Source: Linnemannia elongata
Taxonomy: Eukaryota; Mortierellomycota; Mortierellomycetes; Mortierellales; Mortierellaceae
DNA: 64,000 nucleotides
Assembly: GCA_036320915.1 (NCBI GenBank)
Contig: JAXBDG010000010.1
Coordinates: 186,001 to 250,000 of the forward strand
Direction: 5' to 3'
Position numbers and translations under genes: made by a program. The notes beneath the pieces were generated by a model that worked only from the letters and a program-made list of their open reading frames with translations, had not been told where the DNA came from and did no database searches. Position 1 is the stretch's first letter; each line of letters starts with the position of its first letter. Below are positions 10,709 to 22,441 of this stretch, piece after piece.

Positions 10709-12178
10709 CTACAGACCATGCTCATGCAGCATGTCAGAGATCTCGAGGTACAGCTCAATGGCATTGAACAGAGCTGGCTCCTCCTTTTGGGAGTCCCGAT
10801 CTCCCTCATCATCATTATCCGTCTCGAATGCACCCTTGGGTCGCCCTTCAGGATCATGACTCGACCCACCTAAAATCCAAGGAAACCGGGCTCGACTCCA
10901 TGCCAAGGCATTGACCCAGTTCATCAAATCCATATGGTCGGCATTCGGAATCGTCCTGATATACTTCCCCCATTGAGCACTCTTGACACTCACCAGTCCG
11001 TCGTTGGGTCCTTCCCGATCCATAATCACTTGCCAGGGGAACCGGAACCGAGAAAACAAACCCGGCTCGAAGGACCCTGCGTAGCTGAAATACGAAACAC
11101 CAGGCTGGTTGGGTGTGTTGGGGTTGAATTCATTGTTGAGATAGTAGGTCGTCAAGTTCTCGGCCGCTCCACGCTCAATCCCGACCAGTCCCAGCAGTTT
11201 CCAGAACGTCTCCAGTCGTGCGCGCCCCACAATATCCGACATAACATAATCAGCAAAGGGCGATCCTCGATGTGGTGTTCCGAGTGTGGTCAAGGACCGC
11301 ACCTTGAAGTGCGGGGACTGGAGGTGGGAGATCAGGTAGCGACAGTCGAGTCCGCCCATAGAGTGACCGATCAAGTTCAGTTCCGATCCATGTGGGACTG
11401 TCCGTTCGATATAGCTACGTAGCGCCTCAGCTCGGTTCTGGATGCCGGAAAAAGGTGGGACCCGCGCCGTGTGGACACACGCCCCGATCTCGTCCAATGC
11501 CTCCCGTACTCCATACCAGTAGTCGAATCGGAAATCTGGATTTTTCCCGAGCGAATCGAATCCTGAGAATCCTATTAATTGACAAGACAAGGACAAGAAA
11601 CGGTGTGTTAAGCAAACATGTGAAGGTGTCATTGACCTGCATGTATATGTATGCTGTCATCGTGATCCGTTGACAAACCCAAAACAAATAAAATAAGAGT
11701 GTATTTCCTTACCATGACAGAGAACAATCGGGAGCCGGGCAGGACGAAAGGTTTTCAATACCTTGTTGTCTTCAACAGATTCCTTGCGTGGATCGTCCTT
11801 CGCTTCCTGATCCTGACTTGTTTCTTTTTGCTTATCGACATGACTTGCCTTTTCGTCTCCACCTTTTTTATCCTCTACTTTTTCCTGTCGTCGTCTCTTG
11901 GCGGCCTCATGCCTACTGAATAAATCTTTTGATGGTGATGTCGACTTGCTACTATCGTATCGTCTCTGGGTGTATGAATGAAAGACAGGTATCACGGTGA
12001 CTGCAGGAAGCCCAAACTGTGTTCGTGATCCTGATCCGTGCCAGGGTTGGGCTTGAGAGACATGGTTGAGAACGGTACTTGACCAACGACAAGGTCCTGC
12101 TGCGCTATGGAAGCGACATCCTGTAGAGAAGGGTATATGACGGACTGCGACTTTTCTGGAGATGAGGAGGAGGGTCAT
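10709..12178 (-). CDS. Alpha/beta-hydrolase triacylglycerol lipase-like protein, probably organellar
   Basis: Two exons, 12178-11713 and 11571-10709, give 442 aa. The catalytic core starts at LPIVLCHGFSGFDSLG (oxyanion-hole HG; the junction lies inside it). It has the nucleophile elbow GHSMGG with Ser226, then TLGTPHRGSPFADY. The probable acid is in GPNDGLVSVKSA and the His in NADHMDLMNW. This pattern matches secreted or organellar triacylglycerol lipases of the bacterial LipA/fungal lipase-2 type. The first about 70 residues are rich in Arg, Ser and hydrophobics with no acids, like a mitochondrial targeting sequence. They are followed by a highly charged Lys/Glu/Asp linker (about 85-140) that the lipase family does not need. 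The C-terminus is also charged. Substrate is not determinable from sequence. Confidence 0.9.
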
Positions 12179-13350
12179 GAGAATGGGATGAGAAAAAAGG
12201 GAAGAGGAGAGATGTCAAAAAAAAAAAACGGGAGAGAAAGAGATGGCGACAACGCACTTTGCCCAAATGTCTAACGCGAAAGGAAAAAAAAAAAAAAAAA
12301 AATGTCTTGAAATGAACTCTCAGCCACATTCATTTCGGCAAATCGCGAACGTGCGAAGCACATCTTGCCTGTATGATGTCAGTCTCTCAATGGGTTTGAT
12401 ACCTTTGCTTGGAGAGAGTCAGTATTCTAACCTCAAGTTTTATTATATTGCATGCAAGAGAAAAAAAAAAGAACGAACAATATAAAAGTGGATAAAAACG
12501 TATCGGGACGACGAGACCCTTCATGTACAAAATTATGATTTAGCTGGAGGCAGGGGTCCCAACGGACGTGTCATTCTCAGAGCGCGACAGAGATAAAGAC
12601 GAGGACAGAGCTGAGCAACGCATTGACAAACAAATTCTACAAGCACGGCCGATTTTGGCATCGGCGGCACGAGTTCTGCGATGTTGGGACAATGCATACG
12701 CCATGCTTATTTGTATTAGAAAGAAAGGCTTTGAATGGGGCTGTAGTCGATTGATATAACCAACACAAAGGCGAAGATTTTCACTCGCCCTTGTTGCCGA
12801 AGCTGGTGCACTTGTTGCTGAGACTACTACACTTGATGTTGAAGGCAATTCACGTATTCTGTTGGGTAACTGAAGCATTGTCGGTGTTTGGTTAGGGGTG
12901 AACAATTTTCGTGGACGTGAAGATCTAATCCTTTTCAACGCGATCAAGAGAGAGAGAGAAATATGACGCCTTAGCAAAGCATTCAAAAGCAACTTTGCCG
13001 CGCACCCTCGCCTCATTTTGCCTTTCTCCTATAAAGACCCTCCACCCTTATAGCGTTACAAGGGAACACGCACGGGCCAATTTCAGGACGATCAAGATGA
13101 ACAAGTTTGTTGGTAACTGAACATGTTAAAATAAACAATCCCGTTTCGATTGGCCCAACAAACACAACGTCAAGATGGAGCATTTTTTAGGTGTTCATTT
13201 CGTACAACAAGGGAAAAGGTAACAAGTTAGGCATTCTAACAAACAAAACAGCAACAACAAAAAACTACAACTATCATATCAACAAAAGGGTTATCCCTCA
13301 GAGGTGGCATTATTAATGACAAAAATTATGTCCATGTTCCTAGGCCTTAT
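12179..13350. other. Spacer between lipase start and NOT3 3' end
   Basis: Mostly no recognisable content. It includes an A19 tract near 12282 and the doubtful small open frame listed separately at 12540-13016. Confidence 0.4.
12540..13016 (-). CDS. Doubtful small Ser/Arg-rich open frame, 158 aa
   Basis: A single uninterrupted frame beginning MRRGCAAKLLLNALL and ending in Ser-rich sequence. It has no recognisable domain and no family I know. The N-terminus could pass for an organelle presequence. It lies alone in a 1.2-kb gap and could be chance. Listed only because it is the sole long frame in the gap. Confidence 0.18.
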   Translation of the reverse strand: MRRGCAAKLLLNALLRRHISLSLLIALKRIRSSRPRKLFTPNQTPTMLQLPNRIRELPSTSSVVVSATSAPASATRASENLRLCVGYINRLQPHSKPFFLIQISMAYALSQHRRTRAADAKIGRACRICLSMRCSALSSSLSLSRSENDTSVGTPASS

Positions 13351-16300
13351 TTAAACAAGATCAGAGTCCTCCAGGAACTTGTACTCGAAGCGGAAATCAG
13401 TCTTCTTTCGCTGGCACCAGGCTCCCTCATAATCAAAGTAGATGTAGGTTCCCTGCTCATAGTCATCCGTGATCGCCTTGGGCTCCTCATGACGCTGGAA
13501 CCATGTCAGGTACTTCTTGTGGAACCGCCATGATTGCTTCTTCAACTCCCTTGCAGCCAAGAACCTAGTAATTGAAAGCACAAAAAAAAAGCCAAATGAA
13601 GATTAACAGCTGCAGTATTGCAAAAATACGACGTAAAACGCTGACTCATCCTGCAAACTTGATGAAGAGGACGTACTGTTGGTAGGTTCCTTGCTGGTAG
13701 TAAAAGATGAAGAAGAGGGTGTCGATATCGAACTTCTCGAAAGTGGCGGGGTTCTCAAAGAGTCCTGGAGGTGGTGTTTGAGGATAGTACGATGGTGTTG
13801 GATATGGGTTCTTGGGTGCCTTGGGCCTATTCAATCAAAAGCGGGTGTGTTAGAGTGCGTGAACGATGAATTAATAAAGCGACAGCAAAAGGCAAAAGGC
13901 GAATGGTCATGAGCACGTTCGTTACCTTTCAGTGTCAGCAGCTTCGGGGATAAACTGGTAACTTGCTTCCAACATCTGATGGACAAAGAATCCGACTTCC
14001 TTGGTCATCGCGCGCTCCTTGGACACCTCAAAACTATGTGCAAGATCTGCCAATGCCGCTGGGAGACGAATCTCTGGCTCTCCTGCAGAAAGTGCCTGTG
14101 CTGTTGACGTCGATGCCTGTTGTCCTGACATGTCATCCCTTTGGTTGTTCTATAAAAATGCAAAAAAGGGTTATAGTTAATATACACGGGTTATATAGTC
14201 GAGCGTACGCAAGCATCCGTCATTTAACGCGAAAACAAGCTGCGAGGGTGAATTTGTACCTCTGTCATGGCCGGTACAGGTGCCAAGCTGACGCTGGCCT
14301 TGGTTGCTGATGATTCAGCTGTTGACGCTGAGGTGGATGGTTCTTTGGACGCAGCTGTTGATGATTTGGGAGCAGGCAATACTGGGGGGGATCCAGTCTT
14401 TGCACCTTGTGAGGATACTTCTGCTGCAGCCGGCGTGGGTGACGCTGAAATGGTTGCTGTAGGTGCTGATGAGGCAGGTACTGGTGCAGTTGCAGCTGCT
14501 GGTTGGGGAGATGCCGTTTCCACCTTGGCTGTGATATTTGCTGGCTTTGGCGAATCCTTTTGGAGGGTGGCAGCTGCGACACTTGGTGATGCCAATGGAG
14601 CAGTACGCGGCGTCTCTGCTGGCAAGTTGGCAGCCACCGCCGTTGCATATTGAATGACTGGTGATTCCACTGCTCCTGTTCGAGGCTGGGTAGGTTGTCG
14701 ACTTGGTGGCACGTTGACAGGCGTTGATTTTGCCGGTGCCGGACTGGCTGCAGGCACAGGTTTCGTCTCTTTTGTTTCTGAAATCGATGCCTCTACAATA
14801 CACATAGAGTGGTCCGTTAGTTCCGGTGTACCCGTATGTTAGTTTTCCTCCTCACGGATGCCAGAGCTAAAGCGCTTGCTTACTTTTGGTTGGTATAGGC
14901 TTGGCTGCTGCTTTTGTGGGCGAGGGTTCTGGCTCTTGTTGTTCCTTGATATTCTTTTTTGATGGTGCTGACTCGTGAGATTCGCTTTGCCTGTCGTCGT
15001 CATGGTCATGCGAATGGTCGTCTGCTCCCACTGCAAAGTAGTCCTCTTCTTCTTCCAGATTGAGATCCGTGTAGATTTCCTCGTCTTCTGCAAAGTCAGG
15101 ATCCTATGGGTTTGTCAATAGAAAGTAACAATGTTTGTTGAGTCAGTCATAGGGTCTGCCGCGTATGTTCCAAAGAAATCGTTCTGCAAAGTTACTCCGC
15201 GCCGCAGTCAGTCAAATGTTGCGTTACCAGGTTTTCGTCCACATAATAGTTGACATCCTCCTGAATCCCTTGAACCTATGAAAAGGACAAAAAAACAAGA
15301 ACAAGTAGGATTTGCATTAGTCACGGAGACTGTGATAGTAGTCTGCAAAAGCAATGAACCTGCGAATGGAAAGAAGCGTCAACAACACTTCTCCAGAAAG
15401 AGGTAAAGGGTGGAGTACCTTGTCTGTTTCGATTTGGCCGTTCTCCAGTAGCCTCAAGATCAGTTCCAGACGTCCTTGATGCCACTTGTGCCGCTCGATC
15501 TTGTCCTCGAGCTCCGATATCCTCTCCTTGGCTGGGTTGTTCTTGCCCTTTTTTGCGCCTGCCTGCAGAGTCTCGACCTCGGCCTCCAGGGCCTCGATCT
15601 GGATCGTTAATGCCTCCACCCGGTCTGTCACCCAGGAACATGTCTCAGCTTTTTCCTTCTCCTTTGGATCCATGCGCCCAGACATGATCAGGCCTTCCCT
15701 GGAATATGCCTTTGTCTTCATCTCCTTTTCGATCGCCTTGAACCTCTCCATTTGCTATCATCATCATAGTTGTTTGAAAGGAAAAAAAAGGATTAGAATT
15801 GTGTTCATAGTACTGTTGCTTATCTAACATGTCAGACATTGGCGTGTGACCTCAACAAGGAAATAGTGGTGCTCCAGTGAGTGACGCGAGGTCAGAAAAG
15901 GAACGGTGGTGATGCATACCTGTTCAATAAGCTTTCGGTTGTCCATGAGGGCGCGCTTGTCCTTGATGTCGTTGGAGGAGATCCATGTCTTGATCTGGTC
16001 GCGAAGTCTTTGCAGCTTCTTGATCTCCTTCTTGAGGTCCGACTCGTACTTTTCCTTCTGGTTTACATTCGTTGAGGTCTCGATCTTTTCCAGTGTTTCC
16101 TCAAAGGTCTCGACGCCCTCGGCAACCTTCTTGAGAACCTTGTCAATCTCGGCTGTTGTCAGGACGTTGGCGGTAAGGAAGGGGTCCGATGTGAGGTGAA
16201 TGTCGTCATGTCAGAAGAGTGGTAGCAAAAAAGGTTCATGAGCAGGTCAAGGTGTCCGAGTAGTAGAGTGGAGTGGGGGGTTGATGAAAAGAACAAGGTG

Positions 16301-16602
16301 ACGGAAGAAAAAAGGCGGGAAAGGTGAAAAGAGAAAGGACAGGTCAAGAGAACGTGTTTAGAATAGGGTCGCTTGCTGCAAGTTCCTGAGCTGAACAGAA
16401 GAGTAGGGAAAGGAAGAAGGGAAGAATGCGAGAAAAGAAGCAACAGGTCGACTGTAGAATGACAACAGCATCAGCATGCAGACAATTTGCGCCTGTCATC
16501 GTGAACAGTGCAGCGTGTGCAGGTCATCGCCTTTTTTTCCCGCCCTCTTTTGAGTCGAGTAAGATTGAGTAAGTTATTACTTTGCAGTTTCCGTGTGGCC
16601 AT
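13351..16602 (-). CDS. CCR4-NOT complex subunit NOT3/NOT5
   Basis: Nine exons: 16602-16581, 16152-15920, 15754-15419, 15275-15228, 15103-14884, 14792-14260, 14149-13926, 13826-13677, 13564-13351, giving 659 aa in continuous phase. The tiny first exon encodes MATRKLQ, which joins [14 protein letters not shown], the conserved start of NOT3/NOT5. Residues 1-235 are the coiled-coil NOT N-terminal domain ([17 protein letters not shown], then [14 protein letters not shown]). A Pro/Ala/Thr/Ser-rich disordered linker follows (about 270-500). The C-terminal NOT box (about 535-659) has [34 protein letters not shown], and ends LEDSDLV. The protein scaffolds the deadenylase/transcription-regulating CCR4-NOT complex in cytoplasm and nucleus. 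The exon 8 donor was placed at GTACGT (intron from 13676) because only that choice preserves the NOT box. There is one gene here, so NOT3 and NOT5 are not split in this window. Confidence 0.95.
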
Positions 16603-17118
16603 GGTAGAGAGAGGGGAGGTGTTGTTCGTGTATCGTTTGAGTTGTGTTGTTGTCGCGTGGGTGTGTTGGTGTGAGTGTGATTTTGTCGTTCGTTGATGAT
16701 AAAAGGAGAAAAGAGAAGGGAGATGGTGGTGTCTTATGTGAGTGAGAAGGAGTGGGCAAACCATCATCGTCCTTTCAAAAGAAAAATCCAGTGACGGTGC
16801 AGTGCAGTGCTCAAAGAGCACCAATGTGACGTGCTGGAATAAGAATCTCATCGCACACAGCTCAGATCTCACACCTCACTTTCTCGTTCTTGGTTCCTTT
16901 TCTTTTTTTGTCTATCTCGCCTTTTTATCGATCGCGATCCCTATCGATTGCTTTGCTGTAGCGGTTAAAACATGTGGAATAGATGCAGTCGATCGAAGCA
17001 AGGACTCACAAACTATATGTCTCCCAGTCTTTGAAGGCGTTGTGTCTGAGAATGCTGGAAGGTGTGTGGTTTATTTGACAAAATGCTAGAAGGAGAATGA
17101 CGATATGTTATATCAGAT
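16603..17118. other. Spacer between NOT3 start and small membrane protein end
   Basis: No gene or conserved element was recognised. The part next to 16603 is CT-rich on the minus strand, consistent with the NOT3 leader. Confidence 0.4.
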
Positions 17119-17574
17119 CTATGCAGACTTGGTCTCTGCCGAGGAAGGAGCAACCGGAACATTGGTATCAACAGGCGTTGGTGCACCCTTAGCAGGAATA
17201 GATGGCCCTACTGGAGATGCCGATCCAGGTGTAGATGTAGAGGTGCTGGCAGCAGCAGCAACATTGGCGTTGGCGACTGCAGCTTCAGCCTGACGGTTCA
17301 TCTCCTCCGCTCTTGTCTGCTGCACAACTTCGTACTGCCATGTTCCCTTACTCTCTCTATATTCGTATGATATAAGCAACGATATGTCAATTGGCCAGCC
17401 AGTAAACCCTTCTTGTCAGTTCAGGCACCCCTTCAGACCAAATGTGCACCGGGGACAAGGATATGCGATAACATACCTCTGATACTTCTTGAACATGGGC
17501 TCCCAGATGTAGAAGCCGGACATAACGCCGACACCAGCGGCGATAACAAGAGGGATATTTCGGTTGAAGCTCAT
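17119..17574 (-). CDS. Small single-span membrane protein, unknown function
   Basis: Two exons, 17574-17477 and 17356-17119, give 111 aa. Residues 7-25 form one hydrophobic segment (IPLVIAAGVGVMSGFYIW), directly followed by EPMFKKYQRESKGTW. A basic N-terminus (MSFNRN) followed by one glycine-rich span and a short charged stretch is typical of small mitochondrial inner-membrane or ECM19-like fungal proteins; that comparison is from memory and weak. The C-terminal 70 residues are Ala/Ser/Thr/Pro low-complexity. The junction preserves frame and both splice sites are canonical, so I believe it is a real gene. Confidence 0.65.
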
Positions 17575-18017
17575 AGTGAATGTGAGTTATGTGAATGGGT
17601 CCGGAGAGAATGAATGTTGAATGGGAGAATCTGATTCAACCTTCTTTTTTTCACCCGACTGGGTAAAGATTTGAAGTGGTAAAAGCCACCCAGCCAGTCC
17701 TAGTTGTCAGGGAAAGGGAAAATTCAGATCGCGATCTGCTTGAAAGATGCGGGGGGAGGCCACAAGGACAGGTAAGGGAGGAGGAGAATAAGGAAGTAAT
17801 TGAACGTTCTACTGAAGAAGCAACGCTGCTGCAAACGGTTATAGGTGGCGCTAGGGATGCATGGTGTCAGTAAGGAGTGGAGAAGAGAGCGGGGTAGCTG
17901 TGTTGTCTATGGTTTCCTATGTGTGAAGGAAGGACGACGTGAGTCAAGGGTCTAGAGAGTAAGAGCAAGGATATATATATGAATGACCCTGAATGCAATA
18001 ATCCGGGGTAAAAGAAG

Positions 18018-18059
<42 letters not shown>

Positions 18060-18792
18060 AGGGTTGTCTCGACACATGGGAAGAAGGACCGACTACGTGA
18101 GATGACGAGAGAGCACTATTAGAGAGAGAGTGAACATGAACGGGAGATGTTTGGCCGAGAAGGAGGAACAAAAAGAGTTGTCCACGGAGCAAAGGAGCAA
18201 ACAAAGGAAGGACGATCGCCCTGGCAATTGTCGGTCCGCCTTGACACTGGTCAAACGGGATCAAAATGAAAAAAGAAAAAAAAAATCCCAATTAGAATTC
18301 TTGACGGAGGGGGACTCTTCCCACGCGGACTCGCTCCTCGTCTTCGGAAAAAAAGGGGAGCACAACTCCACTTTCGACAATCGAGGAAGAAGGACAATGT
18401 TGTTCGTGTTGGCGGTCGTTGAGAGTGAGGATGTGAAGATGAACAGTGGTGAAAGGAATAAGAGTTATGGTACCTACCTAACCATTGAAGAAGTTGACAG
18501 GAGTAGCCCCTCCCCAGGCTAGGTTGTATATGACTTTTAAGTCAGGAGAAAAGCGATTTTCATGTGACACGAGTCGAATCGAGAGATGCGGATCCGGGGC
18601 ACTGAAAAGAAAAAAAGACAAACGGTTGCCGGGGCGAGTTCACAAAAAGTACTTCTTCGTCAGCTCCCTTCCTCTTCTCTTCTCTTCTCTTCTTCTTTTA
18701 CTCCTTTTTCGTTCCTTTCTTTACTCCATTCTCCTCTGTACATTCACCCTACTCCTTCTCCCTCTCTCCTTTTCCTAATACTCACATCAACC
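17575..18792. promoter_or_regulatory. Divergent intergenic region with GA repeat
   Basis: It lies between the small membrane protein (minus) and the carrier (plus). It contains a perfect GA dinucleotide repeat at about 18021-18057 and a CT-rich stretch from about 18655 leading to the carrier start. No additional gene was seen. Confidence 0.5.
18021..18057. repeat. (GA)n microsatellite
   Basis: About 18 uninterrupted GA units in the divergent promoter region. Confidence 0.9.
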
Positions 18793-20767
18793 ATGTCTGA
18801 CAGCACAGTTCACGCCATTGCCGGTACGTCCTTCCCCTTCTCTCATTCCTTACTCTCCCTTCGTCGCATTCCTTTTTCACGCTCCCTCTTTCTCCAAACC
18901 ACTTCACACTGCACAACCACGAGTCGATGCTCTTAACATAGACGAACAAAGGATAACCTACTGCAAGGAAACACCAAGACACTTCACCAAGTTGAACCTC
19001 CGCCATACATACACTGACTTACACGCCTCTTTGTCTTTTCGAATAGGTGCCGGAGGTGGAATCATTTCCATGGCCCTGACCTATCCCTTGATCACCATCA
19101 GCAGCAGACTCCAGGTCCAGAAGAACAAGGAGAGCAAGGATGCCTATAAGGTACATACCTTGACAGCAACAGCAATATGCGACTCTCTTTCTGTTCTTTG
19201 AACAATGGGTCATATTTCAATTAAAGTGACAGATCCAGTATCCTTCGTGCTAACAAGACCTCAATAATATTTCTTCCAACATAATAGAGCGGAATGGATG
19301 CCGTCAAGAAGATCGTCGCCAAGGAGGGTATCTCCGGCCTCTACTCGTACGTCTCCCATCTTCATCTCAATTGCCATATCGACTTTGACATGGGCAGTTC
19401 TCGTTCTTTCGCTGCGTTTGCCAAGCTGGATCAGCATTTTTACTTTGTTTTTGTGTCATGGACGACATCATCATCAACATGGTCACACAGAGCGGGGGGA
19501 ATAGGCTAACATTTTCCTTGACAATCGCATGTGCAACATCTCTTCGGCTGAGCATCAACAACAACCAAACGATATCAACTTAGTAACCCCACTTTCCACC
19601 TTCTCCCCCACTTTCATGTACTTTTCATAGTGGATTGGACAGCGCACTGTTCGGTATTTCGCTCACCAACTACTGCTACTACTACTTCTACGAGTTCACA
19701 AAGTCGGTCATCGACAAGGCCCAGATGAGCACCCTCGAGTCCATGTCTGCTGGAGCCGTCGCCGGTATGAATGCACAGACATTGTTTTTTCTTGCAAAGG
19801 TGGAAATTTTTGGTGGTTCTGAAACTTCACCCGTACCAGCGCGTTGGTGGTGAATGCGCGGAAGTAAATTCGTTCAGTAGTGGCATGTACTAAATTCCTC
19901 TGTTAATTATTGTTTCTCTGTAACTAGGTGCCGCCACTGTCATGATCACCAACCCCATCTGGGTCATCAACGTGAGTTGCTCCTTCCCTTCGCCATTTTT
20001 TCAATCTTTCGAGGTTTCAAAAGGAGCATTTGCAATTCGGGACAAAAGACCGCCTATATTAAACTGAAGCTGACAGAACCTCCAAACTCCACTCTGTTTA
20101 CCTTCACAAAATAGACCCGCATTGCAACTCGCAACGCAAGCGCACCCAACTCGCGTCCCTTGGGTACTTTGGAGACCGCCCAACAGATGATCAAGGATAA
20201 CGGCTTCAAGTCCTTCTGGCAGGGAGTCATGCCCGCCCTCATCCTGGTCGCCAACCCCATCATTCAGTACACCGTCTTTGAGAAGATCAAGGCCCGTATT
20301 GTCAAGACCCGTGCTCTTTCCAGCTTTGACTTCTTCTTGCTCGGCGCCATCTCCAAGCTTGCCGCCACCAGCATCACTTACCCCTACATGTACCGTCTCT
20401 TGACTTTTTTGCGTGCAGGTTTTGCCATTGCCAAATGCTCATTCTTTATTTTGTGTACATAGCCGATTTCTAACCTTTGACTTTTCTCACGACTGTAACC
20501 CAATGCAACAAAAATAGCGTGGTGAAGTCGCGTATGCAGTTGAAGCAGTCAGACGACGCCAAGGAGCGGTACAGCTCGATCATGGACGGATTCCGCAAGA
20601 TCATCAAGTACGAGGGTGTTGCTGGACTCTACAAGGGCATCTCATCCAAGATTGTCCAGTCGATCCTCACCGCATCCTTCCTCTTCATGGCCCAGGCTTC
20701 CCTTGTTGAGTATGTTGCTCGTCTTTTGGTTTCCCTCGGCATGCGTGCTCCTCCTAAGCGTATCTAA
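18793..20767 (+). CDS. Mitochondrial-carrier-family protein, peroxisomal adenine nucleotide transporter type (ANT1/PMP47)
   Basis: Seven exons: 18793-18823, 19047-19150, 19288-19346, 19631-19764, 19928-19971, 20115-20389, 20518-20767, giving 298 aa. Three carrier repeats are visible. Their first helices end YPLITISSRLQ, NPIWVINTRIA and YPYIVVKSRMQ, and the matrix-side glycines follow (EGISGLYSG, NGFKSFWQGV, EGVAGLYKGI). The signature variants without the usual acidic residue after Pro are what peroxisomal ATP/AMP carriers (yeast Ant1, human SLC25A17) show, rather than ADP/ATP carriers of mitochondria. The C-terminus is basic (RAPPKRI). Expected role: bring ATP into peroxisomes for fatty-acid activation, which would suit an oil-rich fungus; the physiological part is inference. 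The gene is convergent with the amino acid transporter, 272 bp apart. Confidence 0.92.
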
Positions 20768-21039
20768 ATGCGGTATGGAAGGGTTTATGTGTAGATGTAG
20801 GTAGGAGAACGATACACCTCAGTACCAAGATATAGATATATAGATATCTGTCCCTCAGGATCATGTAGATTTAAACAAAAGTGTCATAAACAAACATCTC
20901 ATTAGAAAAGGCCTTGCCAATTATGATAAGGGCTGGGGAAGGATGATTATGTGTTGTTTTTGAGTATATTAGGTGAAAGGTTGTAAAATAATTGAGTAGA
21001 TAAAAAAAATTAATCGCCATTGGTCCTGAGAATCTCTTC

Positions 21040-22056
21040 TCAGAGTCCTTCTGGTGGTGAAGGTGATGACAATGAGTGGGGGGTATCCAAAGGCTGCTGT
21101 TGACCTTGTCGATCCATCTCATTCACGCCGCGATCATCGCCCAATTCAATATTCTCCTTGGCGTCGCCAGATCCGTTCCTAGTAGCTGTTGAGGGTCGTG
21201 CGACGTAGGCTGAGCGCGACGATGACTTGGACCGTGACCAAGACCCAGTTCCTGAACCAGTACCAGATCCACCCACTCCGCTACCATCACTCTCATCTGA
21301 CGCCTGATGTTGTTGTTGTTGCTGTTGCAGCTGTTGAAGGCGCTGCTGGTATATAGGATCGACTCCACTTCCTTCTACTCCTCCTGCGCCTCCTCCTCCT
21401 CCTCCTGCACGGTGGGCACCGGTCCCACCCAACCGATCAATCCCAATCTCCGTCATTTCCTGTCCTCCATATCCTCCTGCTACAGGCAAACGCCTATCAA
21501 AACTACTCTCTCGACTCCGTGGCGTCCATGTCCCACTCCGTGGCAAATACTCCTCCCCATCATCCACAACTCCACTCTCCCTCCTACTCACCCTCCCACT
21601 ACTGTCCCCACCATCACCACCACCCAACCTTCTCCCCAACTGCCGTTCATATTGCCTCCTCAAATGTTCATCCTGAAATCCTCTATAATTAACTGTATCC
21701 ACCGAAAAATTCTCTTGTAAAACCCTCATCGGATCGTCCTGTACCAATCTTGGGTTATTGACTTCTGAATGCCGTCGTCCATAAAACAAGTAAATCACGA
21801 TCCCGATCCCGACCCAGACTAGGAGACGGATGATCACTTCTGGTTTTGCGCCTTGGATTAAAAGTATTGAGGATGCTGCACCGATTCCTGGGAGTAGGAA
21901 TGGGCCTAAGTAAAAAAACAAGCATCATTTTTTTTGTGTGTGTGTGTGTGTGTTCAGATAGAAAAGAAAAATAGTATCTCGTTAGTATGTGGGGGGGATG
22001 AGGAGGAGCGCACATAAAAAAAAAAAAAAAAAATGAGGACGTGGGTCCAAACACAG

Positions 22057-22091
<35 letters not shown>

Positions 22092-22410
22092 ATGCGTGGA
22101 AAGAAAGGTTTTACCTCCGGGGACTTTAAAGCGGCGGGGGACAGTTTTGCGAGTATACCGAAGGATGATGACTCCAATGTTGACGACAAAGAAGGTAAGG
22201 ATCGTCCCCAACGATGCCATATCACTCAGGACTCCGATCGGTAAAAGGCCTCCGCAAATGGCGCATACGATTCCTGTGAACAGTGTGCCCAGATGAGGGA
22301 TCTATATTTTATGAAATAAACAAAAAAAAACATTAACAAATGGTTAATGTCGCATGACAGTCGACAGACAAAACACCTCACCTTTTGAACAAATAAAGAA
22401 AAATGAAAAA

Positions 22411-22441
<31 letters not shown>

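Noticed and set aside
14267..14653. Ala/Gly/Val-rich plus-strand open frame
   Set aside because: Antisense of the Pro/Ala/Thr linker of NOT3, which has continuous exons and known domains.
15100..15195. Extra exon [11 protein letters not shown] in NOT3
   Set aside because: It has an acceptor but no convincing donor, and direct joining of the flanking exons gives the expected VDENL-DPDF.
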